Assembly: GCF_019212185.1 (NCBI RefSeq)
Contig: NZ_CP078138.1
Location: forward strand, 4,880,501 to 4,944,500
Reading direction: 5' to 3'
DNA length: 64,000 nt
From: Pseudomonas fluorescens
GTDB taxonomy: Bacteria; Pseudomonadota; Gammaproteobacteria; Pseudomonadales; Pseudomonadaceae
Position 1 is the stretch's first letter. Every line of letters starts with the position of its first letter. The notes beneath the pieces are model-generated. The model was not told the origin of the DNA. It searched no databases and saw only the letters and a program-made list of their open reading frames with translations. Both the position numbers and the translations under genes were made by a program. Positions 35,504 through 43,711 of the stretch are shown one piece after another.

Positions 35504-36805
35504 GTGGAAGCACATCTGTACGAATGGCTGAACCTGAGCGTGCGCTGGGTTCACATGATCACTGGCGTCGCCTGGATTGGCGCGTCCTTCTATTTTGTCT
35601 GGCTGGAAAACAACCTCAATCGGGTCAACCCGAAGAGTGGCCTGGCCGGCGATCTCTGGGCAATTCACGGTGGCGGGATCTACCACCTGGAGAAATACAA
35701 ACTGGCTCCACCGACCATGCCGGACAACCTGCACTGGTTCAAATGGGAAGCCTATTTCACCTGGATGTCGGGTATCGCGCTGCTGTGCGTGGTGTTCTAC
35801 TCCAACCCGACGCTCTACCTCCTGGCACCGGGCAGCAGCCTGAGCGGCCCTGAAGGTGTGCTGCTGGGTATCGGCTCGCTGTTCGCCGGCTGGTTCATCT
35901 ACTCCTTCCTGTGCGACTCGGCCCTGGGCAAACGCCCTGCCCTGCTCGGCTTCATCCTGTTCGTACTGATCATTGGCGCCGCCTACGGCTTCAGCAAAGT
36001 GTTCAGCGGTCGTGGTGCCTACCTGCACGTCGGCGCGATCATCGGCACCATCATGGTCGGTAACGTGTTCCGCATCATCATGCCGGCCCAACGGGCACTG
36101 GTAGCGGCGATTGCCGAGAACCGCACGCCGGATCCAGCGCTGCCCGCCAAAGGCCTGCTGCGTTCGCGTCACAACAACTACTTCACCTTGCCCGTGCTGT
36201 TCATCATGATCAGCAACCACTTCCCGAGCACCTACGGCAGCCAGTACAACTGGTTGATCCTGGCCGGGATCGCGGTGCTGGCGGTGTTGGTGCGCCACTA
36301 CTTCAACACCCGTCATGACAGCCACAAGTTCGCCTGGACCCTGCCGGTTGCTGCGGTTGGCATGATCAGCCTGGCCTACGTCACCGGTCCTGCACCGATG
36401 AACAGCCCGGAAGTGGCCAAGGCCCCGGCGAAAATCGAGTACCAGCCGTTGCCGGAAACTGCAGTCGGCGGTGGCGCCAAACCGGCTGCCGCGACGCCGG
36501 CTGAAACCCCTGCCGCTGCACCGGCCCAGGCGTCCAACGCCGGTCCGGGTTTCGACAAGGTGCACTCGGTGATCCAGGAACGCTGCGCGGTCTGCCACTC
36601 GGCCAAACCCACCAGCCCGTTGTTCAGCGCTGCGCCCGCCGGTGTGATGTTCGACACCCCCGAGCAGATCCGCCAGAACGCGCCACGGATCCAGGCCCAG
36701 GCCGTCACCACGCAGATCATGCCACTGGGCAACATCACCCAGATGACCCAGCAGGAACGTGACCTGATCGGCGCCTGGATTGTGCAGGGAGCCCCGACCA
36801 ATTAA
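35504..36805 (+). CDS. puuD: Urate hydroxylase PuuD (membrane protein with cytochrome c domain)
   Basis: A 433-residue protein. The first about 310 residues contain eight or so membrane segments (for example WVHMITGVAWIGASFYFVWL). A proline/alanine linker (about 325-345) leads to a small c-type cytochrome domain with the heme motif CAVCH and a late MPLG that offers the Met ligand. PuuD oxidises urate to 5-hydroxyisourate and passes electrons to the respiratory chain rather than to oxygen directly. GTG start behind GAGAGG. It is the first chemical step of the module although placed after allA. Confidence 0.93.
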   Translation: MEAHLYEWLNLSVRWVHMITGVAWIGASFYFVWLENNLNRVNPKSGLAGDLWAIHGGGIYHLEKYKLAPPTMPDNLHWFKWEAYFTWMSGIALLCVVFYSNPTLYLLAPGSSLSGPEGVLLGIGSLFAGWFIYSFLCDSALGKRPALLGFILFVLIIGAAYGFSKVFSGRGAYLHVGAIIGTIMVGNVFRIIMPAQRALVAAIAENRTPDPALPAKGLLRSRHNNYFTLPVLFIMISNHFPSTYGSQYNWLILAGIAVLAVLVRHYFNTRHDSHKFAWTLPVAAVGMISLAYVTGPAPMNSPEVAKAPAKIEYQPLPETAVGGGAKPAAATPAETPAAAPAQASNAGPGFDKVHSVIQERCAVCHSAKPTSPLFSAAPAGVMFDTPEQIRQNAPRIQAQAVTTQIMPLGNITQMTQQERDLIGAWIVQGAPTN

Positions 36806-36817
36806 TCGTTGAAAAGC

Positions 36818-36871
36818 ATCGCGAGCAGGCTCACTCCTACACAGCTTTGTAGGAGCGAGCCTGCTCGCGAT
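36818..36871. repeat. Long REP palindrome between puuD and the urate permease
   Basis: ATCGCGAGCAGGCTCACTCC (36818) and its inverse GGAGCGAGCCTGCTCGCGAT (36852-36871) flank a short spacer. The nearly perfect stem could limit read-through or protect the upstream mRNA. Confidence 0.8.
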
Positions 36872-36934
36872 CGTCCGCACTGCGGTCAACCTGATGCACA
36901 AAATCACAAGAATAAAAAAGATCCGAGGTGTTGC

Positions 36935-38287
36935 ATGTCCGTGTCATCCAAAGCGCGCATCCCCGACGCACCTGCCATTCAGCGACTGCCGCTGTTGCAA
37001 CTGATCCTCGTGGGTCTGCAACACGTTTTGCTGATGTACGGCGGTGCCATTGCGGTGCCGCTGATCATCGGACAGGCCGCTGGCCTGAGTCGTGAAGAAA
37101 TCGCCTTCCTGATCAACGCCGACCTGCTGGTCGCCGGTATCGCCACCATCGTCCAGTCGCTGGGGATAGGCCCCATGGGCATTCGCATGCCGGTGATGAT
37201 GGGCGCCAGTTTCGCGGCCGTCGGCAGCATGGTCGCCATGGCCGGGATGCCCGGTATCGGCCTGCAGGGGATTTTCGGCGCGACCATCGCCGCCGGCTTC
37301 TTCGGCATGTTGATTGCGCCGTTCATGTCCAAAGTCGTGCGCTTCTTCCCGCCGCTGGTGACCGGCACGGTCATCACCTCGATCGGTTTGTCGCTGTTCC
37401 CCGTGGCCGTGAATTGGGCCGGCGGTGGCGGTACCAGCGCCGAATTCGGTTCACCGATCTACCTGACCATTTCCGCCCTGGTGCTGGCCTGCATCCTGCT
37501 GGTGCACCGTTTCATGCGCGGCTTCTGGGTGAACATTTCGGTGCTGATCGGCATGACCCTGGGTTACCTGCTCTGCGGCCTGATCGGCATGGTCGATCTG
37601 AGCGGCATGGACAACGCGCCCTGGCTGCAATTCGTCACGCCGCTGCACTTCGGCATGCCCAAATTCGAACTGGCACCGATCCTCTCGATGTGCCTGGTGG
37701 TGGTGATCATCTTCGTCGAGTCCACCGGGATGTTCATCGCCCTGGGCAAGATCACCGGCCAGGAAGTGTGCCCGCGTATGCTGCGCCGTGGCTTGCTATG
37801 TGATGCCGGCGCGTCGTTCTTCGCCGGCTTCCTCAACACCTTCACGCATTCTTCGTTCGCCCAGAACATCGGCCTGGTGCAGATGACCGGCGTGCGCTGC
37901 CGCTCGGTGACCATCGTCGCCGGTGGCCTGCTGATCCTCCTCAGCCTCTTGCCCAAAGCGGCGTTCCTGATTGCTTCGATTCCACCGGCGGTGCTCGGCG
38001 GCGCGGCGATCGCGATGTTCGGCATGGTAGCGGCAACCGGGATCAAGATCCTCCAGGAAGCCGACATCGGCGACCGCCGCAATCAACTGCTGGTGGCGGT
38101 GAGCATCGGCATGGGCCTGATCCCCGTGATGCGCCCGGACTTTTTCGCCCACCTGCCCCTGTGGATGAGCCCGATCACCCACAGCGGCATCGCTCTGGCC
38201 ACCGTCAGCGCGCTGACCTTGAACCTGCTGTTCAACATTCTCGGCGGCAGCGAACGCGCGGCGGTCAATGACTGTCAGGCCCACTGA
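36935..38287 (+). CDS. Urate/xanthine permease, NCS2 family (UacT/XanP-like)
   Basis: A 450-residue carrier with about 14 membrane segments. It has the NAT-family pattern QHVLLMYGGAIAVPLIIG in TM1 and STGMFIALGKITGQEV with the FVESTGMF motif near TM8. It ends shortly after TM14. In contrast to the purine carrier at 29182, this branch handles urate and xanthine. The start is the ATG at 36935 behind GAGG; an open upstream extension lacks a ribosome site. Its place right after puuD supports urate as substrate. Confidence 0.9.
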   Translation: MSVSSKARIPDAPAIQRLPLLQLILVGLQHVLLMYGGAIAVPLIIGQAAGLSREEIAFLINADLLVAGIATIVQSLGIGPMGIRMPVMMGASFAAVGSMVAMAGMPGIGLQGIFGATIAAGFFGMLIAPFMSKVVRFFPPLVTGTVITSIGLSLFPVAVNWAGGGGTSAEFGSPIYLTISALVLACILLVHRFMRGFWVNISVLIGMTLGYLLCGLIGMVDLSGMDNAPWLQFVTPLHFGMPKFELAPILSMCLVVVIIFVESTGMFIALGKITGQEVCPRMLRRGLLCDAGASFFAGFLNTFTHSSFAQNIGLVQMTGVRCRSVTIVAGGLLILLSLLPKAAFLIASIPPAVLGGAAIAMFGMVAATGIKILQEADIGDRRNQLLVAVSIGMGLIPVMRPDFFAHLPLWMSPITHSGIALATVSALTLNLLFNILGGSERAAVNDCQAH

Positions 38288-38304
38288 AGTAACCAGGCAC
38301 GACT

Positions 38305-38396
38305 CCTGTAGGAGCGAGCCTGCTCGCGATGACGGCATCAGCCACACCATCACTGCTGACTGACACGCCGCTTTCGCGAGCAGGCTCGCCCCCACA
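38305..38396. repeat. Inverted REP pair upstream of the first Tsx-type gene
   Basis: CCTGTAGGAGCGAGCCTGCT (38305) and the inverse TTTCGCGAGCAGGCTCGCCC (38372) are about 40 bases apart. They separate the permease from the outer-membrane channel genes. Confidence 0.8.
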
Positions 38397-38424
38397 AAAA
38401 ATAAAAACAAATAGGGAGCAACAC

Positions 38425-39210
38425 ATGATTCGGATGCAAACCCACTTGCTGTTGGCAGGAGGTCTGTTGGCCGCGAGTCAGGCCATGGCCGGCGATCTGC
38501 TGCTGTGGCAGACCAACAGCCTAAGCTACCTGTACGGCAAGGACTTCGTGGTCAACCCACGGATCCAGCAGACGATCACCTTCGAACACGCCGACCGCTG
38601 GAAGTACGGTGACAACTTCCTGTTCGTCGACAGCACCTATTACAACGGCGAGAAAGACCGCAACAAAGGGGTCCATGCCTACTACGGCGAGTTCAGCCCG
38701 CGCCTGTCCTTCGGCAAGATCTTCGACCGGCGTTTCGAATTCGGCCCGATCAAGGATGTCCTGCTGGCGATGACCTACGAGAACGGCGAAGACGACACCG
38801 AAGCCTACCTAATCGGCCCAGGTTTCGACCTCGCGGTCCCTGGCTTCAACTTCTTCACCCTGAACTTCTACAACCGCCACACCGAAGGCTCCCGCGCCGG
38901 CGACAACGTCTGGCAGATCACCCCGGCCTGGTCCTACACCGTACCTGTGGGCAATTCGAGCCTGCTGCTCGATGGCTACATCGACTGGGTTGTGGACAAC
39001 GACGAAAACCGCCACGGCACCTACCACGCCAACCTGCACTTCAACCCACAAATCAAGTACGACCTGGGCAAGTCCCTGGGCTGGCGCGAAAAGCAGGTCT
39101 ATGTCGGCGTCGAATACAGCTACTGGAAAGATAAATACGGCATCGAAAACACCTCCAACTTCGACACCAACGAAAACACCACCAGCCTGCTGGTGAAGGT
39201 GCACTTCTGA
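38425..39210 (+). CDS. Tsx/OmpK-type nucleoside-specific outer-membrane channel, copy 1
   Basis: A 261-residue protein with a signal peptide (about 1-22, ending AMA) and a beta-barrel ending in Phe, as usual for outer-membrane proteins. Conserved Tsx features include LLLWQTNSLSYLYGKDF, FEFGPIKDVLLAMTYE and YVGVEYSYWKDKYGI. Tsx channels pass nucleosides and bases through the outer membrane. The ATG follows AGGGAG. It is the first of two tandem copies of equal length, placed after the urate permease, so uptake of purines from outside fits. Confidence 0.9.
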   Translation: MIRMQTHLLLAGGLLAASQAMAGDLLLWQTNSLSYLYGKDFVVNPRIQQTITFEHADRWKYGDNFLFVDSTYYNGEKDRNKGVHAYYGEFSPRLSFGKIFDRRFEFGPIKDVLLAMTYENGEDDTEAYLIGPGFDLAVPGFNFFTLNFYNRHTEGSRAGDNVWQITPAWSYTVPVGNSSLLLDGYIDWVVDNDENRHGTYHANLHFNPQIKYDLGKSLGWREKQVYVGVEYSYWKDKYGIENTSNFDTNENTTSLLVKVHF

Positions 39211-39578
39211 AATGACCCGCAACCACGCCCCAATCCTGTCGTCGGTGCGCTGTTGCGGGGCACTTGAGACCTGGCCAAGGAGTCAGTATTCTCCGCGGCC
39301 GCCTGAATCCGCTTTAAAAAAAAGCCCGGATTTAATTCCTGACCAGAAAGCCAACTTATCCCGGCCCTGGACGGTATCAAGGCACCCACAACCCACTCTC
39401 GATCGACTGTGCCTGCACAGCCGAGCGGGAGTTTTTGTGCTTTGCGAAAGCCTTGGCGCGACCTTTGCTATCAGCACCAAAGCTGACCGAACGGATGTTT
39501 TTTTGCAGCACCGAAAAAAGGCGCCACACCAGAGCGCCGACTCAAAAACGTGGAACCACTTACTTTGGGAGCAACCGA
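39211..39578. other. Gap between the two Tsx-type genes
   Basis: This 368-base region shows no gene. An imperfect stem CCCGCAAC/GTTGCGGG (39216 and 39252) follows copy 1 and may be a terminator. A poly-A patch (39316-39324) is visible. A separate promoter for copy 2 is likely, given the size of the gap. Confidence 0.5.
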
Positions 39579-40364
39579 ATGAAACGTACGTGCACTAGCC
39601 TGATGCTCGCGGGATCCTTGTTGGCAGGCGGCCAAGCCATGGCCGGCGATCTGCTGCAGTGGCAGAACAACAGCCTGACTTACCTCTACGGCAAAGACTT
39701 TCAAGTCAACCCGCGGATCCAGCAGACCGTGACCTTCGAGCACGCCGATGGCTGGAAGTACGGCGACAACTTCTTCTTCATCGACAAGATCTTCTACAAC
39801 GGTAAAGAAGATGCCTTCGCTGGCAAAAACACCCACTACGGCGAGTTCCAGCCGCGCCTGTCGTTCGGAAAAATCTTCGACCAGAAATTCGAATTCGGTC
39901 CGATCAAGGACGTGTTGCTGGCCATGACCTACGAGTTTGGCGAAGACGACACCGAGTCCTACCTGATCGGTCCAGGTTTCGATCTGGCGATCCCGGGCTT
40001 CGACTACTTCCAGTTGAACTTCTACAGCCGCCACACCGAAGGTAGCCGCCCGGGTGATGATGTCTGGCAGATCACTCCGGTCTGGTCCTACACCATTCCT
40101 GTAGGCAGCTCCGACGTGCTGATCGACGGTTATATGGACTGGGTGGTCGACAACGACGTCAACAGCAAAGGCACCTACCACGCCAACCTGCACTTCAACC
40201 CACAGATCAAGTACGACTTGGGCAAGGCGCTGAACCTGGGCGAGAAGCAGCTGTACGTGGGTGTCGAGTACGACTACTGGAAAGACAAGTACGGTATCGA
40301 AGACACTCAGGCCTTCAAGACCGACCAGAGCGTGACCAGTTTCCTGGTCAAGGTGCACTTCTGA
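39579..40364 (+). CDS. Tsx/OmpK-type nucleoside-specific outer-membrane channel, copy 2
   Basis: A 261-residue paralogue of the gene just upstream, with the same signal peptide ending (GGQAMA), the same LYGKDFQVNPRIQQTVTFEHA strand and a terminal Phe. The two are largely identical in the barrel but differ in surface segments: copy 1 has NGEKDRNKGVHAYYG where copy 2 has NGKEDAFAGKNTHYG. Such changes in loops could alter selectivity or phage recognition. GGGAGCAACC precedes the ATG at 39579. Tandem duplication is the simplest origin. Confidence 0.9.
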   Translation: MKRTCTSLMLAGSLLAGGQAMAGDLLQWQNNSLTYLYGKDFQVNPRIQQTVTFEHADGWKYGDNFFFIDKIFYNGKEDAFAGKNTHYGEFQPRLSFGKIFDQKFEFGPIKDVLLAMTYEFGEDDTESYLIGPGFDLAIPGFDYFQLNFYSRHTEGSRPGDDVWQITPVWSYTIPVGSSDVLIDGYMDWVVDNDVNSKGTYHANLHFNPQIKYDLGKALNLGEKQLYVGVEYDYWKDKYGIEDTQAFKTDQSVTSFLVKVHF

Positions 40365-40393
40365 GTCTGAACTGACCGGCCTTCGTTGCGACC

Positions 40394-40426
40394 GACTTCT
40401 GCAGGCGCGCATCACCTGCAGAAGTC
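40394..40426. terminator. Bidirectional 12-bp hairpin between convergent genes
   Basis: GACTTCTGCAGG (40394-40405) and CCTGCAGAAGTC (40415-40426) pair perfectly around a nine-base loop. It separates the second Tsx-type gene from the convergent anti-sigma gene. Confidence 0.65.
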
Positions 40427-40435
40427 ACAGCGGTG

Positions 40436-41164
40436 TCAGAGCACTTTGACCGCACGACCGATGAACTGCACCGGCCCAGTCGGTTTGCCTGTCTGCGATC
40501 CGCCAGGATTCTCCAGGGTCAACTCGAACAATTGGTTGGGCTGCAGTGGCGGCAGTTTGTCCAACGGCACCGACAGTGTTTGATCAGGCTTGACCAAGCC
40601 CAGCGATACCGGACCCTGCCAGCCATCGGCCTTGGTCCAGAACTCCAGCGCCTTGTCGCTCGGCACCTGCGCCACCCCCAAGGGTATCAACTGGATTTCC
40701 CGCGGACTGCTCGCCTGGATCACCCAGCCGGGCGCCTGATTCTGCGGCGCTACCAACACCACCAGATAGGTGGTCGGACTCACCGCCACCGTTCTCGTCA
40801 GCAGCATGATGCCGAGTAGCAAGCTTGCCACCAGCCCCGCGCCTGCGAGCCCGCGCCACAACGGCAGAAGATTCCACCATGAGGTGACGGGCTTAGAGCG
40901 TGCGTCAGGTGTGCGTCGCTCGAGACTGCCCAGGCTGCGCTCGATTCGCTCCCACAGCCTGGGCGTCGGCGTTTGCGGTTCGGCAAGCTCGGTCAAGGCC
41001 AGCAAGCGCTGCTCCCAGCTATCCACTGCGGCCCGCAGCCCTGGATCACGCTCAAGACGCCGCTGAACCTCGAGGCGTTGCTCGGCGGGCAAGGTGCCCA
41101 GCACATACTCACTGGCCAGTTCGTCGGTGGCGTCCGGACTGTCGTCTTCAGGGCGTGTGTTCAT
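40436..41164 (-). CDS. Anti-sigma factor (RskA-like)
   Basis: A 242-residue single-pass membrane protein. The cytoplasmic N-terminus (1-90) has the zinc-less anti-sigma pattern ATDELASEYVLGTLPAEQR, one membrane helix lies about 106-129 (LAGAGLVASLLLGIMLLT), and a periplasmic domain follows with IQLIPLGVAQ and GPVQFIGRAV. It should hold the ECF factor encoded just upstream until an envelope signal arrives. The ATG at 41164 overlaps the sigma stop codon (ATGA), so the pair is translationally coupled. A GTG nine bases upstream is an alternative start. Confidence 0.9.
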   Translation of the reverse strand: MNTRPEDDSPDATDELASEYVLGTLPAEQRLEVQRRLERDPGLRAAVDSWEQRLLALTELAEPQTPTPRLWERIERSLGSLERRTPDARSKPVTSWWNLLPLWRGLAGAGLVASLLLGIMLLTRTVAVSPTTYLVVLVAPQNQAPGWVIQASSPREIQLIPLGVAQVPSDKALEFWTKADGWQGPVSLGLVKPDQTLSVPLDKLPPLQPNQLFELTLENPGGSQTGKPTGPVQFIGRAVKVL

Positions 41165-41697
41165 CCCATGCACTCGCGCAATGCCGCCAGGCTGCGTTTG
41201 ATCCAGGCTTTGACGGTCCCCAGGGGTGTGTTCATTTTTTGCGCAATCTGTGAATGCGAGTAGCCGTCCACATACGCGTGCAACAGGCAGTTACGACGCG
41301 CGGGGTCGAGCTGCTCCAGGCAGCCATAAATACGCCCGGAACGGGCTTGATAATCGAAGGTATCCAAGTGTTCCGCAGCCACCGTTTCTGGCTCACTGTA
41401 AGGCACTTCGCGGGCGTGCCCTCGCACAAAGTTCAAGGCCAGATGGCGCGTCACGCTGAAGATCCAGCCGCGCGCCGAACCCCGTGCTGGATCAAAGCTG
41501 GCGGCACCGGTCCAAATCCTGATAAAGGCATCGTGCACAATGTCTTCGGCCAGGGCCTTGTCGCCAGCGATGCGCTGGGCGACGCCCAGGAGCCGGGCGC
41601 TTTCCTGCTCATACAACGCCCGCAATGCCTGCTTCTCGCCGCGAGCGCACGCCGCCAGGCAGGCTTCATAGTCATAACCGTGCTCGGGTAGGGACAA
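41161..41697 (-). CDS. ECF sigma-70 factor (SigK/RpoE-like)
   Basis: A 178-residue sigma factor. Region 2 includes ALAEDIVHDAFIRIWTGAASF and ARGWIFSVTRHLALNFVR. Region 4 includes LHAYVDGYSHSQIAQKMNTP and LGTVKAWIKRSLAALRE. The only workable start is a TTG at 41697, as an in-frame stop lies four codons upstream. It forms a coupled pair with the membrane anti-sigma. The DUF3455 gene lies 107 bases upstream on the same strand and may be its target. Confidence 0.9.
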   Translation of the reverse strand: MSLPEHGYDYEACLAACARGEKQALRALYEQESARLLGVAQRIAGDKALAEDIVHDAFIRIWTGAASFDPARGSARGWIFSVTRHLALNFVRGHAREVPYSEPETVAAEHLDTFDYQARSGRIYGCLEQLDPARRNCLLHAYVDGYSHSQIAQKMNTPLGTVKAWIKRSLAALRECMG

Positions 41698-41727
41698 GGA
41701 CTTCAGCTACCAACAAGGGATAAATGC

Positions 41728-41747
41728 CCCCAGCCCTGAGGCTGGGG
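41728..41747. other. Hairpin between DUF3455 gene and ECF sigma gene
   Basis: CCCCAGCC and GGCTGGGG form an 8-bp perfect stem around CTGA. It has no T-run. It may attenuate transcription from the DUF3455 gene into the sigma gene. On the minus strand it overlaps GGAAC (41751-41747), an ECF -35-like sequence, but no good -10 box follows. Confidence 0.45.
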
Positions 41748-41804
41748 TTCCACGCAGCAGCGTAGACCACTTTGCACGCCAGCAAGCTGCTGCAGATCGA
41801 GGGC

Positions 41805-42347
41805 TTACTTGGCGGCCCAAAAAATATAGTCCGCCTGATACTTCACCACTTCTCGGGCGCCGCGGTTAGCCACGGAACACTTAGTGCCAGGCGCAACACC
41901 ACCTTTGACGGCCAGGCGCTGGATGTAACTGACACCATTCATCGCACCCTGGCCCTGCGCAGGGTTGGCCTTGACCAATTGATAAGGCAGGTCGCCAGTG
42001 CCCGCCGGCGCTACCGCCAGTTGGGTCCCGGTGACGGTCGAACCATCTTTGGCCTGCCAGGTGGCGGGCGGTCCAAAGTAGCTGCCAACCGGCTTGCCGC
42101 TGCGATCATTGAGCACGGCTTTGGGCCCGACGAAAAACCACTCGGTCTGCCCGGCTGTGTTGGGTTTGTCACGGCATTCGTAGGTGATTTCGCCAACGCC
42201 GACGGTCTCCAGGGCGATTTTATGACCGTCCGGGACTTTGATGCTGTCAGGCAGTTGAGCTTGCGCGAAGGCCGCAGGCGCGGCGGACAACCAGCAGGTG
42301 GCGGTGAGCGTGGCGCCGACAATACCGAAGAATCGTTTAGCGTTCAT
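41805..42347 (-). CDS. DUF3455 secreted protein
   Basis: A 180-residue protein with a signal peptide (about 1-28, ending AFA). A DUF3455 domain follows, with LPDSIKVPDGHKIALETVGVGEITYEC near the start and GVAPGTKCSVANRGAREVVKY near the end. Two Cys (in TYECRDK and TKCSVAN) could form a disulfide. The family is found next to SigK/RskA-type pairs in several proteobacteria and is uncharacterised. GAGAG precedes the ATG at 42347. It is likely the output of the adjacent sigma system. Confidence 0.87.
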   Translation of the reverse strand: MNAKRFFGIVGATLTATCWLSAAPAAFAQAQLPDSIKVPDGHKIALETVGVGEITYECRDKPNTAGQTEWFFVGPKAVLNDRSGKPVGSYFGPPATWQAKDGSTVTGTQLAVAPAGTGDLPYQLVKANPAQGQGAMNGVSYIQRLAVKGGVAPGTKCSVANRGAREVVKYQADYIFWAAK

Positions 42348-42468
42348 GGGGGTCTCTCCAGATGAGGGAACAGTTCAGCAGCAAGGGCTACTACCTGTAC
42401 TACCCGCCAGAGGACCGATTGGATGCAGTATCGGGAAAAAATACTGCGCAGGACGGTTCGATGGTCTT

Positions 42469-43641
42469 TCAGGCCGGGATGGCCGGCTCTGTGATACCCA
42501 GGAAGCGGCACAATTCGTCGCGCTTGGCCAAGGCATCACGCCGCCCCAGTTCGATCAGTTCGCTGCAATACCCGGCCTCGAACAGCAAGTAACTCAAAAC
42601 CCCTGCCCCGCTGGTCCTGGTCGCGCCCGGGCCGCGTAAAAACAGACGTAGCGCGGGTGGTAGTTCCTGGCGATGGCGGGCGGCGATTTCGTCAATCGGC
42701 TGACTGGGTGCGATCACCAGCACGTCCACCGGCGCCACACCGAGGCTACGTGACTGCTCATTGATGGGCAGCAACTGGCTGAACTGATTCAAGCGCTGCA
42801 GCAACTCGATATCACTCTCCAGACTGTCGATGAACGTACTGTTGAGCATGTGTCCGCCGATCTGAGCCAGCGATGGCTGCTGGCCGGTGTAGGCGCGCTG
42901 CATGGGATTTTGCGGGTCAAGGCCGCGCGGGTTGCCACTGACCCCTACCACCAGCACCCGGCTCGCGCCCAGGTGCAGCGCCGGGCTGATCGGCGCCGAC
43001 TGACGAACGGCACCATCACCGAAGTACTCGTCACCGATTTTTACCGGGGCAAACAGCAAGGGGATTGCCGAACTGGCGAGCAAGTGCTCGACCTTGAGCT
43101 GGGTCGGCACACCAACTCGCCGATGGCGCAGCCAGGCATCGATGCTGCGCCCGCCCTGGTAGAAGGTCACGGCTTGCCCGGATTCGTAACCAAAGGCAGT
43201 GACAGCCACGGCGTGCAGCTGCTTTTGCGCGATGGCCTGGTCGATGCCGCGCAGGTCGAGCTTGTGCTCCAGCAAGTGGCGCAAGGGCGAGCTGTTGAGC
43301 AGCGCCACCGGGACCTTGGCGCCAATCCCCAGCAGGCTGTGGCTGACGAAGCGACTGGCTTGGCGAATCACCCCCGGCCAATCGCTGCGCAGCACCTGAT
43401 GGCTACGAAAACCCTGCCAGAACTCGGTCAAGCGCCGGACCGCAGCGCTGAAGTCCAGCGCGCCGCTGGCCAGGCTCACTGCGTTGACCGCCCCGGCGGA
43501 GGTGCCGACGATCACCGGAAACGGATTGCTCGCACCTGCCGGCAGCAGTTCGGCGATGGCCGCCAGCACCCCCACCTGATAAGCCGCCCGAGCCCCACCG
43601 CCGGAAAGAATCAAGCCTGTAACCGGTTCGCCTGGACTCAT
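42469..43641 (-). CDS. Patatin-like phospholipase
   Basis: A 390-residue protein with the patatin oxyanion loop SGGGARAAYQVGVL (residues 13-26), the nucleophile Ser48 in VGTSAG and the partner Asp in FGDGAVRQSAP. There is no signal peptide. It probably hydrolyses acyl chains of phospholipids inside the cell. The ATG at 43641 follows AAGGAG; the upstream TTG was rejected. It lies 70 bases downstream of lpxL on the same strand. Confidence 0.88.
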   Translation of the reverse strand: MSPGEPVTGLILSGGGARAAYQVGVLAAIAELLPAGASNPFPVIVGTSAGAVNAVSLASGALDFSAAVRRLTEFWQGFRSHQVLRSDWPGVIRQASRFVSHSLLGIGAKVPVALLNSSPLRHLLEHKLDLRGIDQAIAQKQLHAVAVTAFGYESGQAVTFYQGGRSIDAWLRHRRVGVPTQLKVEHLLASSAIPLLFAPVKIGDEYFGDGAVRQSAPISPALHLGASRVLVVGVSGNPRGLDPQNPMQRAYTGQQPSLAQIGGHMLNSTFIDSLESDIELLQRLNQFSQLLPINEQSRSLGVAPVDVLVIAPSQPIDEIAARHRQELPPALRLFLRGPGATRTSGAGVLSYLLFEAGYCSELIELGRRDALAKRDELCRFLGITEPAIPA

Positions 43642-43711
43642 ACGCAACGCTCCTTGGTGCTGGGTGGGTTTTTCGGTGCCCTCGCTCCTACAGGAGTCCG
43701 AGAATCAGGCC

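Noticed and set aside
35306..36907. Leftward open frame over puuD
   Set aside because: Shadow of the puuD codons; no plausible protein features.
41165..41173. Earlier GTG start for the anti-sigma protein
   Set aside because: The ATG at 41164 gives the usual ATGA overlap with the sigma stop. The GTG adds only three residues and remains possible.
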